From positions 1-64,000 of the forward strand of contig CAYWPR010000022.1 of the NCBI GenBank assembly GCA_964460115.1: 64,000 nt of DNA. The letters run 5' to 3'. The position numbers and the translations under genes were made by a program. Positions 40,500-48,854 of the stretch are shown here, piece after piece. How positions within the stretch are numbered: the stretch's first letter is position 1; each line of letters begins with the position of its first letter. The stretch comes from JAEUJZ01 sp964460115. GTDB taxonomy: Bacteria > Myxococcota_A > Polyangia > Palsa-1104 > JAEUJZ01. The notes below the pieces were generated by a model, which made no database searches, had not been told where the DNA came from, and worked only from the letters and a program-made list of their open reading frames with translations.

Positions 40500-42283
40500 T
40501 GGCGAAAGTCCTTGGGAAACAGGTAACACGGCAGGTGCAGCCTGCGCAATGGAATAGCATTCGGCGCCGGCTTAGACAGATAGGATGCATTGCCGGACTT
40601 TTGGTGCTGGGGGTCAGTAGCAATGCCAGCTTGGCAGCCGAATTATCTAGCGCGCCCGCTCAGCCGCTGCCCCGTCCAGGCGAGCTGCGTTTGGTGATCG
40701 ATGCCGAGCCTGCGCACCTAAATCCACTGCTAGATCCGGATCTATGGGGCTATCGCATTGCTCACAATTTGATTTGCGAGCCGCTTTTTCGACGGCGTGA
40801 TGATTCGCCAGAACAAGCCCGCGCTTACGAACCGGTGCTGGCCGATCGGTATCGTTTGGATTCGGACGGTCATGGCATCGAGATCTGGTTGCGCAGCGGC
40901 GTGCGTTTTCACGATGGTCGGCCTTTGACCGCGAGCGATGTACGGGCGACGCTTGATATGGTGCGTTTTGCCGGGGCCACCGCGCCGCGTACGCAGGCGC
41001 TTCTTGCCGACGTGCTGCGCGTGCAAGTGCTGAGCAAAGAGCAATTGCGCATCGACTTTCGCAGCGGCCCGCGCGGCCCAAAAACGCGCCGCGACTTCAT
41101 TTTGGCGGCGCTAAGCGAAATCGATATTTTGCCGGCCGGCTATTTTCCAAGTGGCCGTCTTATCTATCAGCCCTGGAACCGCCACCCCATCTGCACCGGT
41201 CCCTACCGCCTTTCAGAATGGCGCCGCGGTAACTATATTTCGCTGCGCCGCTACGCCGGATATTGGGGCCCGGCGCCAGCAAACGACGAGCTGCGTTTTC
41301 GCATTGCCACAGATGGCGGCCAAGGACTTTCGTTATTGCGGCAGGGGGCTGCCGATGCGCTGTTGCGGGTGATGCCGCGCTATCTGAGCGACCAGGTAGA
41401 GCCAGCGGTGCAGCGCGGGCGTTTTCGCAAAGTCGAGACTTTGGCCAACCAGGTCGTGGTGGTCGTGCCCAACCTTCGTCATCCGCTGCTTTCACAAAGC
41501 GCGGTGCGGCGGGCGTTGTCGTTGCTTTGGGATCGCGAGCGGCTGGTGCGAGAAGTTCGCAAGGGCCTAGCAGCGGCGCTGCACCTTCCGGACTTGGAAA
41601 TGCCGGCGGCGCGCGGCAGCGAAACGGCGATCGCTTCCAGCAATGATTCGCGCACGCTGCAGGCCCAAGCCGAGGCGCTCTTGGATCAGGCCGGGCTTTT
41701 GCGCCTGAACCGCGATGGGCCGCGCGCTTATCAAATGCCTGCCGCGACACCCGGCGGGCAATCTACGCTGCGTCCGGTGCGGCTGCATTTGCTAATTCCG
41801 CAGGGCACGACCGAACTGCAAGAAGTGGCGCGGCGTCTTTCAGAATGGTCCGCGAAGCTTGGAATCAAAATAGAGATTGAACCGGTCGATTTGCCGACTT
41901 TTACGTTTCGCGTTCGCCGCGGCGCCTTCGAGCTGGCGCTAGGCTCTTGGTCATGGACAGGGGGGAGCGAAGATTTCACGCCGGGGCCCCTGCTTGGCTA
42001 CGCACTAGGACCCGGGCCGCTGAAAAGCGGCGAAGGCGCTGCCGCCTTTTTGGGGCTGCGCGAGGGATCGCCGGCGCAACAAGCGGCGGCATTGACGCGG
42101 CTTTTGGCTCACTTTACAGAAGAGGCGCCGCTATTTCTTTTATATAGGCCGCGGCAACTGATGCTGCTCGGGCCTCAGGTTGAGCCCTTGCACCCGGCGC
42201 GCATTGGCGATTTTATCGATCTGCGGACGCTGCGGCTTTTGGCAAAGACCGCGCCACGTTCTTACGAGAGTACTTTGCGCTAA
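40490..42283 (+). CDS. family-5 extracellular solute-binding protein (peptide type)
   Basis: A periplasmic binding protein of the OppA/DppA/NikA family (SBP_bac_5). The 597-residue product has a basic start and a hydrophobic signal (GLLVLGVSSNASLAA), then ELRLVIDAEPAHLNPLL, the family motif GVRFHDGRPLTASDVRATL, GPYRLSEWRRGNYISLRRY, and the second-lobe pattern VRRALSLLWDRERLV. It should bind peptides or similar ligands for import, but no permease or ATPase gene is next to it. The start is uncertain: ATG at 40490 overlaps the divergent lipoprotein start, and a GTG at 40535 would give a shorter, more typical signal peptide. Confidence 0.85.
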   Translation: MYALAKVLGKQVTRQVQPAQWNSIRRRLRQIGCIAGLLVLGVSSNASLAAELSSAPAQPLPRPGELRLVIDAEPAHLNPLLDPDLWGYRIAHNLICEPLFRRRDDSPEQARAYEPVLADRYRLDSDGHGIEIWLRSGVRFHDGRPLTASDVRATLDMVRFAGATAPRTQALLADVLRVQVLSKEQLRIDFRSGPRGPKTRRDFILAALSEIDILPAGYFPSGRLIYQPWNRHPICTGPYRLSEWRRGNYISLRRYAGYWGPAPANDELRFRIATDGGQGLSLLRQGAADALLRVMPRYLSDQVEPAVQRGRFRKVETLANQVVVVVPNLRHPLLSQSAVRRALSLLWDRERLVREVRKGLAAALHLPDLEMPAARGSETAIASSNDSRTLQAQAEALLDQAGLLRLNRDGPRAYQMPAATPGGQSTLRPVRLHLLIPQGTTELQEVARRLSEWSAKLGIKIEIEPVDLPTFTFRVRRGAFELALGSWSWTGGSEDFTPGPLLGYALGPGPLKSGEGAAAFLGLREGSPAQQAAALTRLLAHFTEEAPLFLLYRPRQLMLLGPQVEPLHPARIGDFIDLRTLRLLAKTAPRSYESTLR

Positions 42284-42292
42284 AATGGCTTT

Positions 42293-42778
42293 GTGGCTCG
42301 TCTTTACGCAACCTCGCATGTGCTTTCGTTGCGCCGTATGGCGGAAGCCGAAGCCCATGCGCTTTTGCGCGCGGCCAAAACGCAGTGTGAGCTTGCTCAA
42401 CAAGCTTTAGAACGGACGAGCCGGCAGTGCCTGGAATTCGCGCAGAGCCTGCAGCAAGCGCGGACCAGCGCGCGGACCACTTTGATCGGTCTAAAGAGCG
42501 CCGCGCAGCTTGCGCAAGCAGCCGATGGGCTTTTGTACGGCGCGGCCAAGCTGCGCGCTTTTCAAGACGCGGTGACGCGCGCGACGGCCGAAGTCGCGGC
42601 ATGGGGGCGGACTTTGGAGCAGCGCCGCACCCAGTGGCTGTCCGCGCGAGCGCGCCGCGAAGCTGCCGAGCTTTATGAAAGCCTGGAACGGCGCGAGCAA
42701 CGACGCATTCGAGCGCAACGCGAGCATCTGCATGAAGCCGAAGCCGGCGCTCGTTTTGCGTTATTCCGTGTAAAGTAA
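42293..42778 (+). CDS. FliJ-like coiled-coil protein
   Basis: The 161-residue product is almost wholly helical and charged, with heptads over most of its length and no cysteine-rich or membrane segments. The ending (ELYESLERREQRRIRAQREH) resembles the FliJ/YscO family, the central stalk of the flagellar or type III export ATPase. No flagellar or secretion gene is in the window, so it may be an orphan from a scattered gene set or an unrelated coiled coil. It starts with GTG nine bases after the solute-binding protein gene and ends seven bases before pabA. Confidence 0.55.
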   Translation: MARLYATSHVLSLRRMAEAEAHALLRAAKTQCELAQQALERTSRQCLEFAQSLQQARTSARTTLIGLKSAAQLAQAADGLLYGAAKLRAFQDAVTRATAEVAAWGRTLEQRRTQWLSARARREAAELYESLERREQRRIRAQREHLHEAEAGARFALFRVK

Positions 42779-42785
42779 GCGGCGC

Positions 42786-43409
42786 GTGCCGCCGCGCCTT
42801 TTGCTTCTGGACAACTACGATTCGTTTACCTTCAACCTGGCGCAGGGTTTGGCCACGGCCGGAGCCAGCGTCGAAGTGTTGCGTAACGACGCGGTCGATG
42901 TTTCAGCGATTGTGCAGCGGCGCGCCGAAATTGACGGGCTGGTGCTATCGCCGGGGCCGGGGCGTCCCGAGGATGCCGGAATTTGCCCGCGGCTCTTGAC
43001 GGTGCTAAAGACCGCGGCGCCCGATTGGCCGCTTTTAGGCGTTTGTCTCGGCCATCAGTTAATTGGGCAGGCATTTGGCGCCGCCGTGGTGCGTGCCGCG
43101 ATGCCTTTGCATGGCAAGATTTGGCCGATACACGCCACTTTGGCGGGCCTTCAGGATCCTTTGTGGAAAGGGCTTCCGCCAATCCTCGATGCCACGCGCT
43201 ACCATTCGCTTTTGGTTGCCGACCAAAGTTTGCCAAGCTGCCTGTGCCCTCTGGCCTATAGCCGTGAGGGCGATTTGATGGCGCTGCGTCATCGCCACCG
43301 GCCGCTGTGGGGCGTGCAGTTTCATCCCGAATCGATCGGAACTACGCACGGCGCCGGGCTTTTGCGCAACTTTGTGACGCAGGTTGGTCTTACTTTGTCT
43401 GCTGCGTAA
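42786..43409 (+). CDS. pabA: PabA/TrpG glutamine amidotransferase
   Basis: This subunit releases ammonia from glutamine for aminodeoxychorismate synthase (folate) or anthranilate synthase (tryptophan). The 207-residue class I amidotransferase has LLLDNYDSFTFNLAQ at the start, SPGPGRPEDAG (55-65), the nucleophile Cys87 in GVCLGHQ and the His/Glu pair in GVQFHPESIGT. Motifs do not separate PabA from TrpG, and many bacteria use one protein for both. The partner synthase (PabB or TrpE) is not in the window. The start is GTG. The last 20 bases overlap the end of the opposite lipoprotein gene. Confidence 0.88.
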   Translation: MPPRLLLLDNYDSFTFNLAQGLATAGASVEVLRNDAVDVSAIVQRRAEIDGLVLSPGPGRPEDAGICPRLLTVLKTAAPDWPLLGVCLGHQLIGQAFGAAVVRAAMPLHGKIWPIHATLAGLQDPLWKGLPPILDATRYHSLLVADQSLPSCLCPLAYSREGDLMALRHRHRPLWGVQFHPESIGTTHGAGLLRNFVTQVGLTLSAA

Positions 43410-44433
43410 GGCTGGCCATTTGCATGTCGACGGTGAATTCGTTGCCCAAAAGATAGGCGCGGGCTCGCGGATTGTCGGTAAGGAGCCAATTAAAATAGGC
43501 CGCGGCATACTTGCGGGCCAGGCCCTGCGTGCGAGAGGTTGGCGCCGTCGAACCCATCATGCAGTTCGGATCGGAAAAGCTGGGAATAAAGTCGCCCAGG
43601 TTGGCGCCGCCAAAGCCGATGGACAGCACTGGTGATTTGGCCGCCTCGTAAAAGCTTCTGTAGCCTGTTTGCTGCTGCGCTTGCGGAATACACGGCGGCG
43701 AGCCCGTGGGCGATAGATCCTCTCCCAAAATCGCCACGGTGCCGGATTTGGCCAGCGTCACTCTGCCTAGTTCCGTCACGCCGCTAAATCCCGTGCCGCT
43801 GATCGTGAAAAGATCCACCGGATCTAGCAAAAAAAGCGCGCCCATTTTCGCGTCCTGGACGGCCAGCTCAACGCTGATTTTGGCGCCCAGTTGATAGCCC
43901 ATAAGCCCCGTTCGGGTGGTATCGAGGCGGTTTTTGATCGAATCTTCCGTGGCATTGCGCAAAAAGCCGAGATAGCCGAGCGCAGTGTTCACATACAGAG
44001 AGTGATCGGACTGATCGTTGACCTGATAAACCGCAACGATAAAGCCATGGCTGCACAGCCGTTCGGCGAATTCCTGCATGGAGGCTGGCGCCATATCTCG
44101 AGCCGGCGCGACAAGAACCATCGGATACTTGCTGAACTGGTTGGAAATCGCGACGCCGTCGTCGCTAGGCGCCAGAAGCAGGTGCTGCTTAATGCCATTT
44201 GGGGCCGCTACGTTAAGCATCGCGACCTTAAAGGGGCCGGGCAGCGAAGGATCATTGGGATCCTTTTCCGGGGCCATATCGATCATGGGATTGCCTAGAT
44301 CGGCTCCAGCCGAGCAGCCCATATCCGTACCTGTGCACAGAGATCGCTCGGGCAAAGAAAACGAGCAGTGCCAAAAAGAGATCCCCAAAAGCAGTCCCAG
44401 ACTAAGCCCGAGGCCGACCCGCGAACAACGCAT
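43390..44433 (-). CDS. alpha/beta-hydrolase-fold lipoprotein without nucleophile Ser
   Basis: The 347-residue protein begins with a lipoprotein signal ending in FWHC (about residue 23) and a Cys/Gly-rich spacer. The rest resembles the chlorophyllase/dienelactone-hydrolase type alpha/beta-hydrolases: VLVAPARDM (oxyanion strand), FIVAVYQVNDQ, then the nucleophile elbow in GLMGYQLGAKISVELA. The elbow should be G-x-S-x-G, but residue 181 is Gln, so normal ester hydrolysis is not expected. It may bind a ligand at the cell envelope. An AGGAG site ten bases before the ATG supports the start; the frame is open further upstream but that part looks non-coding. Confidence 0.75.
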   Translation of the reverse strand: MRCSRVGLGLSLGLLLGISFWHCSFSLPERSLCTGTDMGCSAGADLGNPMIDMAPEKDPNDPSLPGPFKVAMLNVAAPNGIKQHLLLAPSDDGVAISNQFSKYPMVLVAPARDMAPASMQEFAERLCSHGFIVAVYQVNDQSDHSLYVNTALGYLGFLRNATEDSIKNRLDTTRTGLMGYQLGAKISVELAVQDAKMGALFLLDPVDLFTISGTGFSGVTELGRVTLAKSGTVAILGEDLSPTGSPPCIPQAQQQTGYRSFYEAAKSPVLSIGFGGANLGDFIPSFSDPNCMMGSTAPTSRTQGLARKYAAAYFNWLLTDNPRARAYLLGNEFTVDMQMASLTQQTK

Positions 44434-44477
44434 GTGCTTGCTTCTCCTGAGAAAACCGCCGAAATCCCGACGCCTAG

Positions 44478-44495
44478 ACGCATAATAGCATGCGT
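44478..44495. promoter_or_regulatory. inverted repeat in divergent region before metal-efflux operon
   Basis: ACGCAT-N6-ATGCGT is a perfect dyad with six-base arms, located 55 bases before the adaptor gene and 45 bases before the opposite lipoprotein gene. Size and position fit a binding site for a dimeric repressor or activator of one or both genes. No regulator gene is next to it. Confidence 0.4.
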
Positions 44496-44549
44496 GCATA
44501 GCGGGCGCGCGATTTCCTGGCGGCCGGGGTGGTGTAAGGTGCGGCCCAT

Positions 44550-45716
44550 ATGGGCTGGGTTTTTTGCCAAAAAAATGTCGCAACAGGGCTGAGTTTGCTC
44601 GTCGTCGCCGGCTGCATCGGAGCCTGTCGGCCGGCGCCGGCATCCGCGCCAGGTGCAACTTCGGCAAATTCGTTCGATTCTTCCGATGCGCAGAACGAAA
44701 TGGCCATTCGGCACGGAGATCGCATCGAAATCCCGTCGAATTCGCCTTTGCGCGGCCGGCTCGTCGTTGCCTTGGCCGCCTATCGCAATGTGCGCCGCTC
44801 GTTAGAAGCACCGGCGGTGGTGGAAGCCGATCCGGCGCGCACAGCGCGCATCGCGCCGCCTTTGCCGGGCCGCGTGGTGCAGCTTTTTGTGCGCTTTGGC
44901 GACAAAGTCATCGCCGGGCAGCCGCTATATTCGCTGGATTCGCCGGATTTGGTTGCAGCGCAAACCGATTACATGAAAGCGCGCAGCGCCCTGGCCCAGG
45001 CCGAGCGGACTTTAGCCCGGCAAGAAGATCTGCGCCAAAGCGGCATTGGCGCGGTTCGCGACGTCGAACACGCGCAAACCGATCGCGATCTGGCGCGCAA
45101 TGAACAGGAACGGGCTCTGCTTCGGCTCAAGCTTTTGGGCATGGATCCCGGGGCGCTGGGGCGGCCTTTGACCGTGCGCTCGCCCCTTGCCGGGCGCATC
45201 GTCGAATATCACGTGGCGGCGGGGGAATTTCGCAACGATCTGTCCGAGCCGCTGATGATCATTGCCGATCTGTCGACGGTCTGGGTGACTGCCAGCGTGC
45301 AGGAAAAAGACATCCGGCGCGTTCAGGCCGGCGAGGACGCGGTCGCGACCTTCGCTGCCTATCCCGGGCTGCAAGAAATCTGGAGCGGCAAGGTGCTGTT
45401 TGTCGGCGATTTGCTGAAGCCCGAAACCCGCACGATTCAGGTGCGGGTGGCTTTTGCCAATGAAGATCGCCGTCTGCGTCCCGGCATGTTCGGCAGCGTG
45501 AAATTTACCGAAAACGCTTCGCCAGAGCTTGTGGTGCCCACCACTGCCATCGTGCTTTTGGGCGATGCCAGCTTTGTCTTTGTCGAGACCGCACCCTGGC
45601 ACTTTGTGCGTCGGCGCATTACGCCCGGAGCGCAAATCGAAAAAGAAACGACGGTCGTCGATGGGCTTAAGGCCGGAGAAAGGCTGGTGGTGGAAAATGC
45701 CGTGCTTTTGCAATAG
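44550..45716 (+). CDS. czcB: CzcB-like periplasmic adaptor of metal RND efflux
   Basis: The membrane-fusion adaptor that joins the inner-membrane RND pump to the outer-membrane channel. The 388-residue protein has a lipoprotein-like signal (VVAGCIGAC), a barrel-sandwich (lipoyl-like) hybrid domain (GRVVQLFVRFGDKVIAGQPLY), a helical hairpin (about 145-200), the second lipoyl half (VRSPLAGRIVEYHVAAGE) and beta-barrel domains ending in VVPTTAIVLLG and the membrane-proximal GLKAGERLVV. It lacks the His-rich metal-binding tail or extra N-terminal domain seen in some CzcB proteins. It lies nine bases before the pump gene. Confidence 0.9.
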   Translation: MGWVFCQKNVATGLSLLVVAGCIGACRPAPASAPGATSANSFDSSDAQNEMAIRHGDRIEIPSNSPLRGRLVVALAAYRNVRRSLEAPAVVEADPARTARIAPPLPGRVVQLFVRFGDKVIAGQPLYSLDSPDLVAAQTDYMKARSALAQAERTLARQEDLRQSGIGAVRDVEHAQTDRDLARNEQERALLRLKLLGMDPGALGRPLTVRSPLAGRIVEYHVAAGEFRNDLSEPLMIIADLSTVWVTASVQEKDIRRVQAGEDAVATFAAYPGLQEIWSGKVLFVGDLLKPETRTIQVRVAFANEDRRLRPGMFGSVKFTENASPELVVPTTAIVLLGDASFVFVETAPWHFVRRRITPGAQIEKETTVVDGLKAGERLVVENAVLLQ

Positions 45717-45725
45717 AGAAAAGCC

Positions 45726-48700
45726 GTGATTCGCGAAGGCATTTACTTGGCGATGCGTCGCCGCTGGCTGGTGCTGGTGGTGTTTTTGTTGCTTGGCGGC
45801 TTTGGCTATATGTCGTGGCAGGAACTGGCCATTGAAGCGTATCCCGACATCGCGGATACGACGGCGCAGGTAGTCACCCAGTATCCCGGCCACGCCGCCG
45901 AAGAAGTCGAAGAGCAGATCACCATTCCCATCGAGCGGGAATTAAACGGCACGCCCGGCCTGCACATGATGCGTTCGCGCAGCACCTTCGGGCTGTCGCT
46001 GATTACGCTCGTCTTTCAAGATGGCATCGACGACTACTTTGCTCGGCAGCGCATCCGCGAACGGCTGGAAGAAGTCGAATTGCCTCCCGGCGCCGAGCAC
46101 GGCCTGGATCCGCTGACTTCACCGATCGGCGAAATCTATCGCTATACGCTGGAAAGCGACTCGCGTTCGCAGCGCGAGCTGCGCGAGCTGCAGCGCTGGC
46201 TGGTCATTCCCACTTTGCGGCAGGTGCCCGGGGTCGCCGACGTGACCAACTTCGGCGGCGAGACGACAGAGTTTCAATTGCTTTTAGAACCGGCGCGTTT
46301 GCAGCAATACGATTTGTCGCTGCGCCAGGTCGTCGAGGCGGTGGAGCACAACAACAGCAACGCCGGGGGCAGCATCATGGTGCGCGGCGATCAAGGCTTT
46401 GTGGTGCGCGGCATTGGACTCATTCGCAATCTCGAAGACCTGGGCAACATCGTGGTGTCGCAAGAAAAGGGCACGCCGATCTTTTTGCGCTCGCTCGGCA
46501 CGCTGCAACTTGGCGCTTTGCAGCGCAACGGCATTCTGGGCAAAGATCAAAACCCCGACGGCGTCAGCGGCATCGTGCTTTTGCTGCGCGGCCAAAATCC
46601 ATCGCAGGTGCTGGCGGGTGTGCACGAACGCGTCGATGCGCTGAACCACGGCCTGCTTCCTGCCGACGCCAAGGTCGTGCCTTATTTGGATCGCACAGAA
46701 CTTGTGCGCACGACGCTGCACACCGTATCGCACACTATGCTGGAAGGCATCGGCCTCGTCATTTTGGTGCTGCTTTTGTTTTTGGGCAGCCCGCGCAGCG
46801 CCCTTATCGTCGCTACGGTGATTCCGCTGTCGCTGCTTTTGGCCTTCATTCTGATGCACTTTACGAAAATCCCGGCGAATCTGTTGTCGCTTGGGGCCAT
46901 TGATTTTGGCATCATCGTCGACGGCGCCATCGTGGTGATGGAAGCGATTTTGCGCCACCGCGAAGAGCACAGTACCAAAGTACTAGATGAGTCGAGCGCC
47001 GCCAGTGCCGTCGCTGTTGTCGCCCGGCCGATCTTTTTTGGCTGCGTCATCGTCATCACCGCCTACCTGCCGCTTTTCGCCTTTCAGCGGGTCGAGCGCA
47101 AACTCTTTACGCCAATGGCATATACCCTGGGCTATGCCCTTGGAGCGGCGCTGCTCGTGGCGCTGGCGCTGATTCCCGGGCTGGCTTTGGCCGCTTTGCG
47201 CAAGCCGCGACCGCCGTGGCATAACCCTGTCCTTTCACGAATCGAATCGAGCCATCAGCGCAGCCTGATGCGGCTTTTGCAAAAACCCGCTTTGGCTTTA
47301 TGGATTGGCGGCGCCGTGGTGGCGCTGGCCGTGGGGCTTGGAGCGGCCATCGGCAAGGGCTTTTTGCCCGAGCTTGATGAAGGGTCGATCTGGCTACAAA
47401 TTCAATTGCCGCCGGGGCTGTCGTTGGAAAAAGCCACCGAAATGGCCAACGAGATACGCGCCGCCGCGAAAGAGTTTCCGCAAGTCAGCTACATCGTCAC
47501 GCAGCTTGGGCGCAACGATGATGGCACGGATTCATGGACGCCGTCTCACATCGAAAGCTCGGTGGGTATGTATCCCTATGCATCGGCGGTTTGGCCGCGC
47601 GGCATGACCAAGCACGACCTCATCGCCAAGCTCGCCGAGCGCTATCGTCGCATTCCTGGACTCAGCGTCAGTTTTTCGCAGCCGATGATTGATGGCGTCA
47701 ACGACAAAATCGCCGGCGCGCACAGCGAGCTTGTCGTCAAAGTCTTTGGTCAGGACTTTGGCGAGGCCCGGCGCATCGCTACGGCTCTTGTCGAGACGCT
47801 GCATCGCGTACCAGGCAGCGCCGACGTAGCCATCGATCAAGAGCCGCCGCTGCCGCAGCTACAGGTCAAAATGGATCGCGCGGCGGCAGCCCGCTTTGGC
47901 ATCAACGTTTCAGACATCGCCGATCTGATCGAAGTGGCGGTGGGTGGTCGAGCGGTGGCGCAGATTTTTCAAAACGAGCGGCGTTACGACATTGCGCTGC
48001 GCTTTGTGCCGCGCGTGCGCAACTCACCCCAAGCGATTGCCGATTTGCCGATTTCGACGCCGCAAGGCGCGCGCATTCCGCTGTCGCAGGTGGCGCGGCT
48101 CGATTTGCGCTCGGGCGAAAGCACGATTACGCGAGAGCTGAATCGCCGGCACCTGACCGTGCGGCTGAACTTGCGCAATCGCGACTTGTCGAGCTTTTTG
48201 CAAGAAGCTCAAGCCCGCATTGCGCAGGAAGTCACAGTGGCCCCCGGCTATGAAATTCACTGGGGCGGGCAATTCGAGAATCAGCAGCGCGCCACGGCGC
48301 GCTTGGCGCTCATCATTCCCATCGCGCTGACTTTGATTTTCATCTTGCTGTACGGCGCGTTTGGCATGCTGCGGCACGCGGCGCTGATACTTATCAACGT
48401 TCCCATGGCGCTGCTTGGAGGGCTGGTGGCGCTGTTTATACGCGGCATGACGCTGAACGTTTCTTCTGCGGTTGGCTTTATCGCCCTGTTCGGGGTCGCG
48501 GTGCAAAATGGCGTCATCTTAATTGCCGGCGTCAACACTTTGCGAGAAGAAGGGCTGCCGCTAAAGCAGGCAGTGCTAGATGGCACGCGCGCTCGGCTGC
48601 GCGCCGTTTTGATGACGGCGACGGTGGCGATTTTGGGCATGTTGCCGGCGGCCTTGCAGCACGGCATCGGTTCGGACGTGCAGCGGCCGCTGGCCACGGT

Positions 48701-48854
48701 CGTGGTCGGCGGACTCATTAGTGCCACGCTGCTGACGCTGTTTGTGCTGCCCACGCTGTATTTTGTCATCGAGCGCTCGGTGTCGGCGCTGCCGCAACCG
48801 GAAAAAACGGACGAGCCTTTTGCTCAAAGCCGCCCGCCGGAGGAAAGCTTGTGA
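45726..48854 (+). CDS. czcA: CzcA/CusA-type heavy-metal RND efflux pump
   Basis: The proton-driven inner-membrane pump for divalent or monovalent metal ions. The 1042-residue protein has the RND layout of twelve helices with two large periplasmic loops: LAIEAYPDIADTTAQV at the start, an IDFGIIVDGAIVVMEA segment in helix 4 (about residues 391-406) that carries the proton-relay Asp residues and matches the HME class, and a PAALQHGIGSDVQRPLATVV ending region. The DFG...D pattern is closest to the zinc/cobalt/nickel CzcA type, but substrate is not certain from sequence. The start is GTG. It overlaps the outer-membrane gene by four bases. Confidence 0.95.
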   Translation: MIREGIYLAMRRRWLVLVVFLLLGGFGYMSWQELAIEAYPDIADTTAQVVTQYPGHAAEEVEEQITIPIERELNGTPGLHMMRSRSTFGLSLITLVFQDGIDDYFARQRIRERLEEVELPPGAEHGLDPLTSPIGEIYRYTLESDSRSQRELRELQRWLVIPTLRQVPGVADVTNFGGETTEFQLLLEPARLQQYDLSLRQVVEAVEHNNSNAGGSIMVRGDQGFVVRGIGLIRNLEDLGNIVVSQEKGTPIFLRSLGTLQLGALQRNGILGKDQNPDGVSGIVLLLRGQNPSQVLAGVHERVDALNHGLLPADAKVVPYLDRTELVRTTLHTVSHTMLEGIGLVILVLLLFLGSPRSALIVATVIPLSLLLAFILMHFTKIPANLLSLGAIDFGIIVDGAIVVMEAILRHREEHSTKVLDESSAASAVAVVARPIFFGCVIVITAYLPLFAFQRVERKLFTPMAYTLGYALGAALLVALALIPGLALAALRKPRPPWHNPVLSRIESSHQRSLMRLLQKPALALWIGGAVVALAVGLGAAIGKGFLPELDEGSIWLQIQLPPGLSLEKATEMANEIRAAAKEFPQVSYIVTQLGRNDDGTDSWTPSHIESSVGMYPYASAVWPRGMTKHDLIAKLAERYRRIPGLSVSFSQPMIDGVNDKIAGAHSELVVKVFGQDFGEARRIATALVETLHRVPGSADVAIDQEPPLPQLQVKMDRAAAARFGINVSDIADLIEVAVGGRAVAQIFQNERRYDIALRFVPRVRNSPQAIADLPISTPQGARIPLSQVARLDLRSGESTITRELNRRHLTVRLNLRNRDLSSFLQEAQARIAQEVTVAPGYEIHWGGQFENQQRATARLALIIPIALTLIFILLYGAFGMLRHAALILINVPMALLGGLVALFIRGMTLNVSSAVGFIALFGVAVQNGVILIAGVNTLREEGLPLKQAVLDGTRARLRAVLMTATVAILGMLPAALQHGIGSDVQRPLATVVVGGLISATLLTLFVLPTLYFVIERSVSALPQPEKTDEPFAQSRPPEESL

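Noticed and set aside
43390..44433. Chlorophyllase or polyester-hydrolase activity
   Set aside because: The nucleophile Ser is replaced by Gln, so an active esterase call is not supported.
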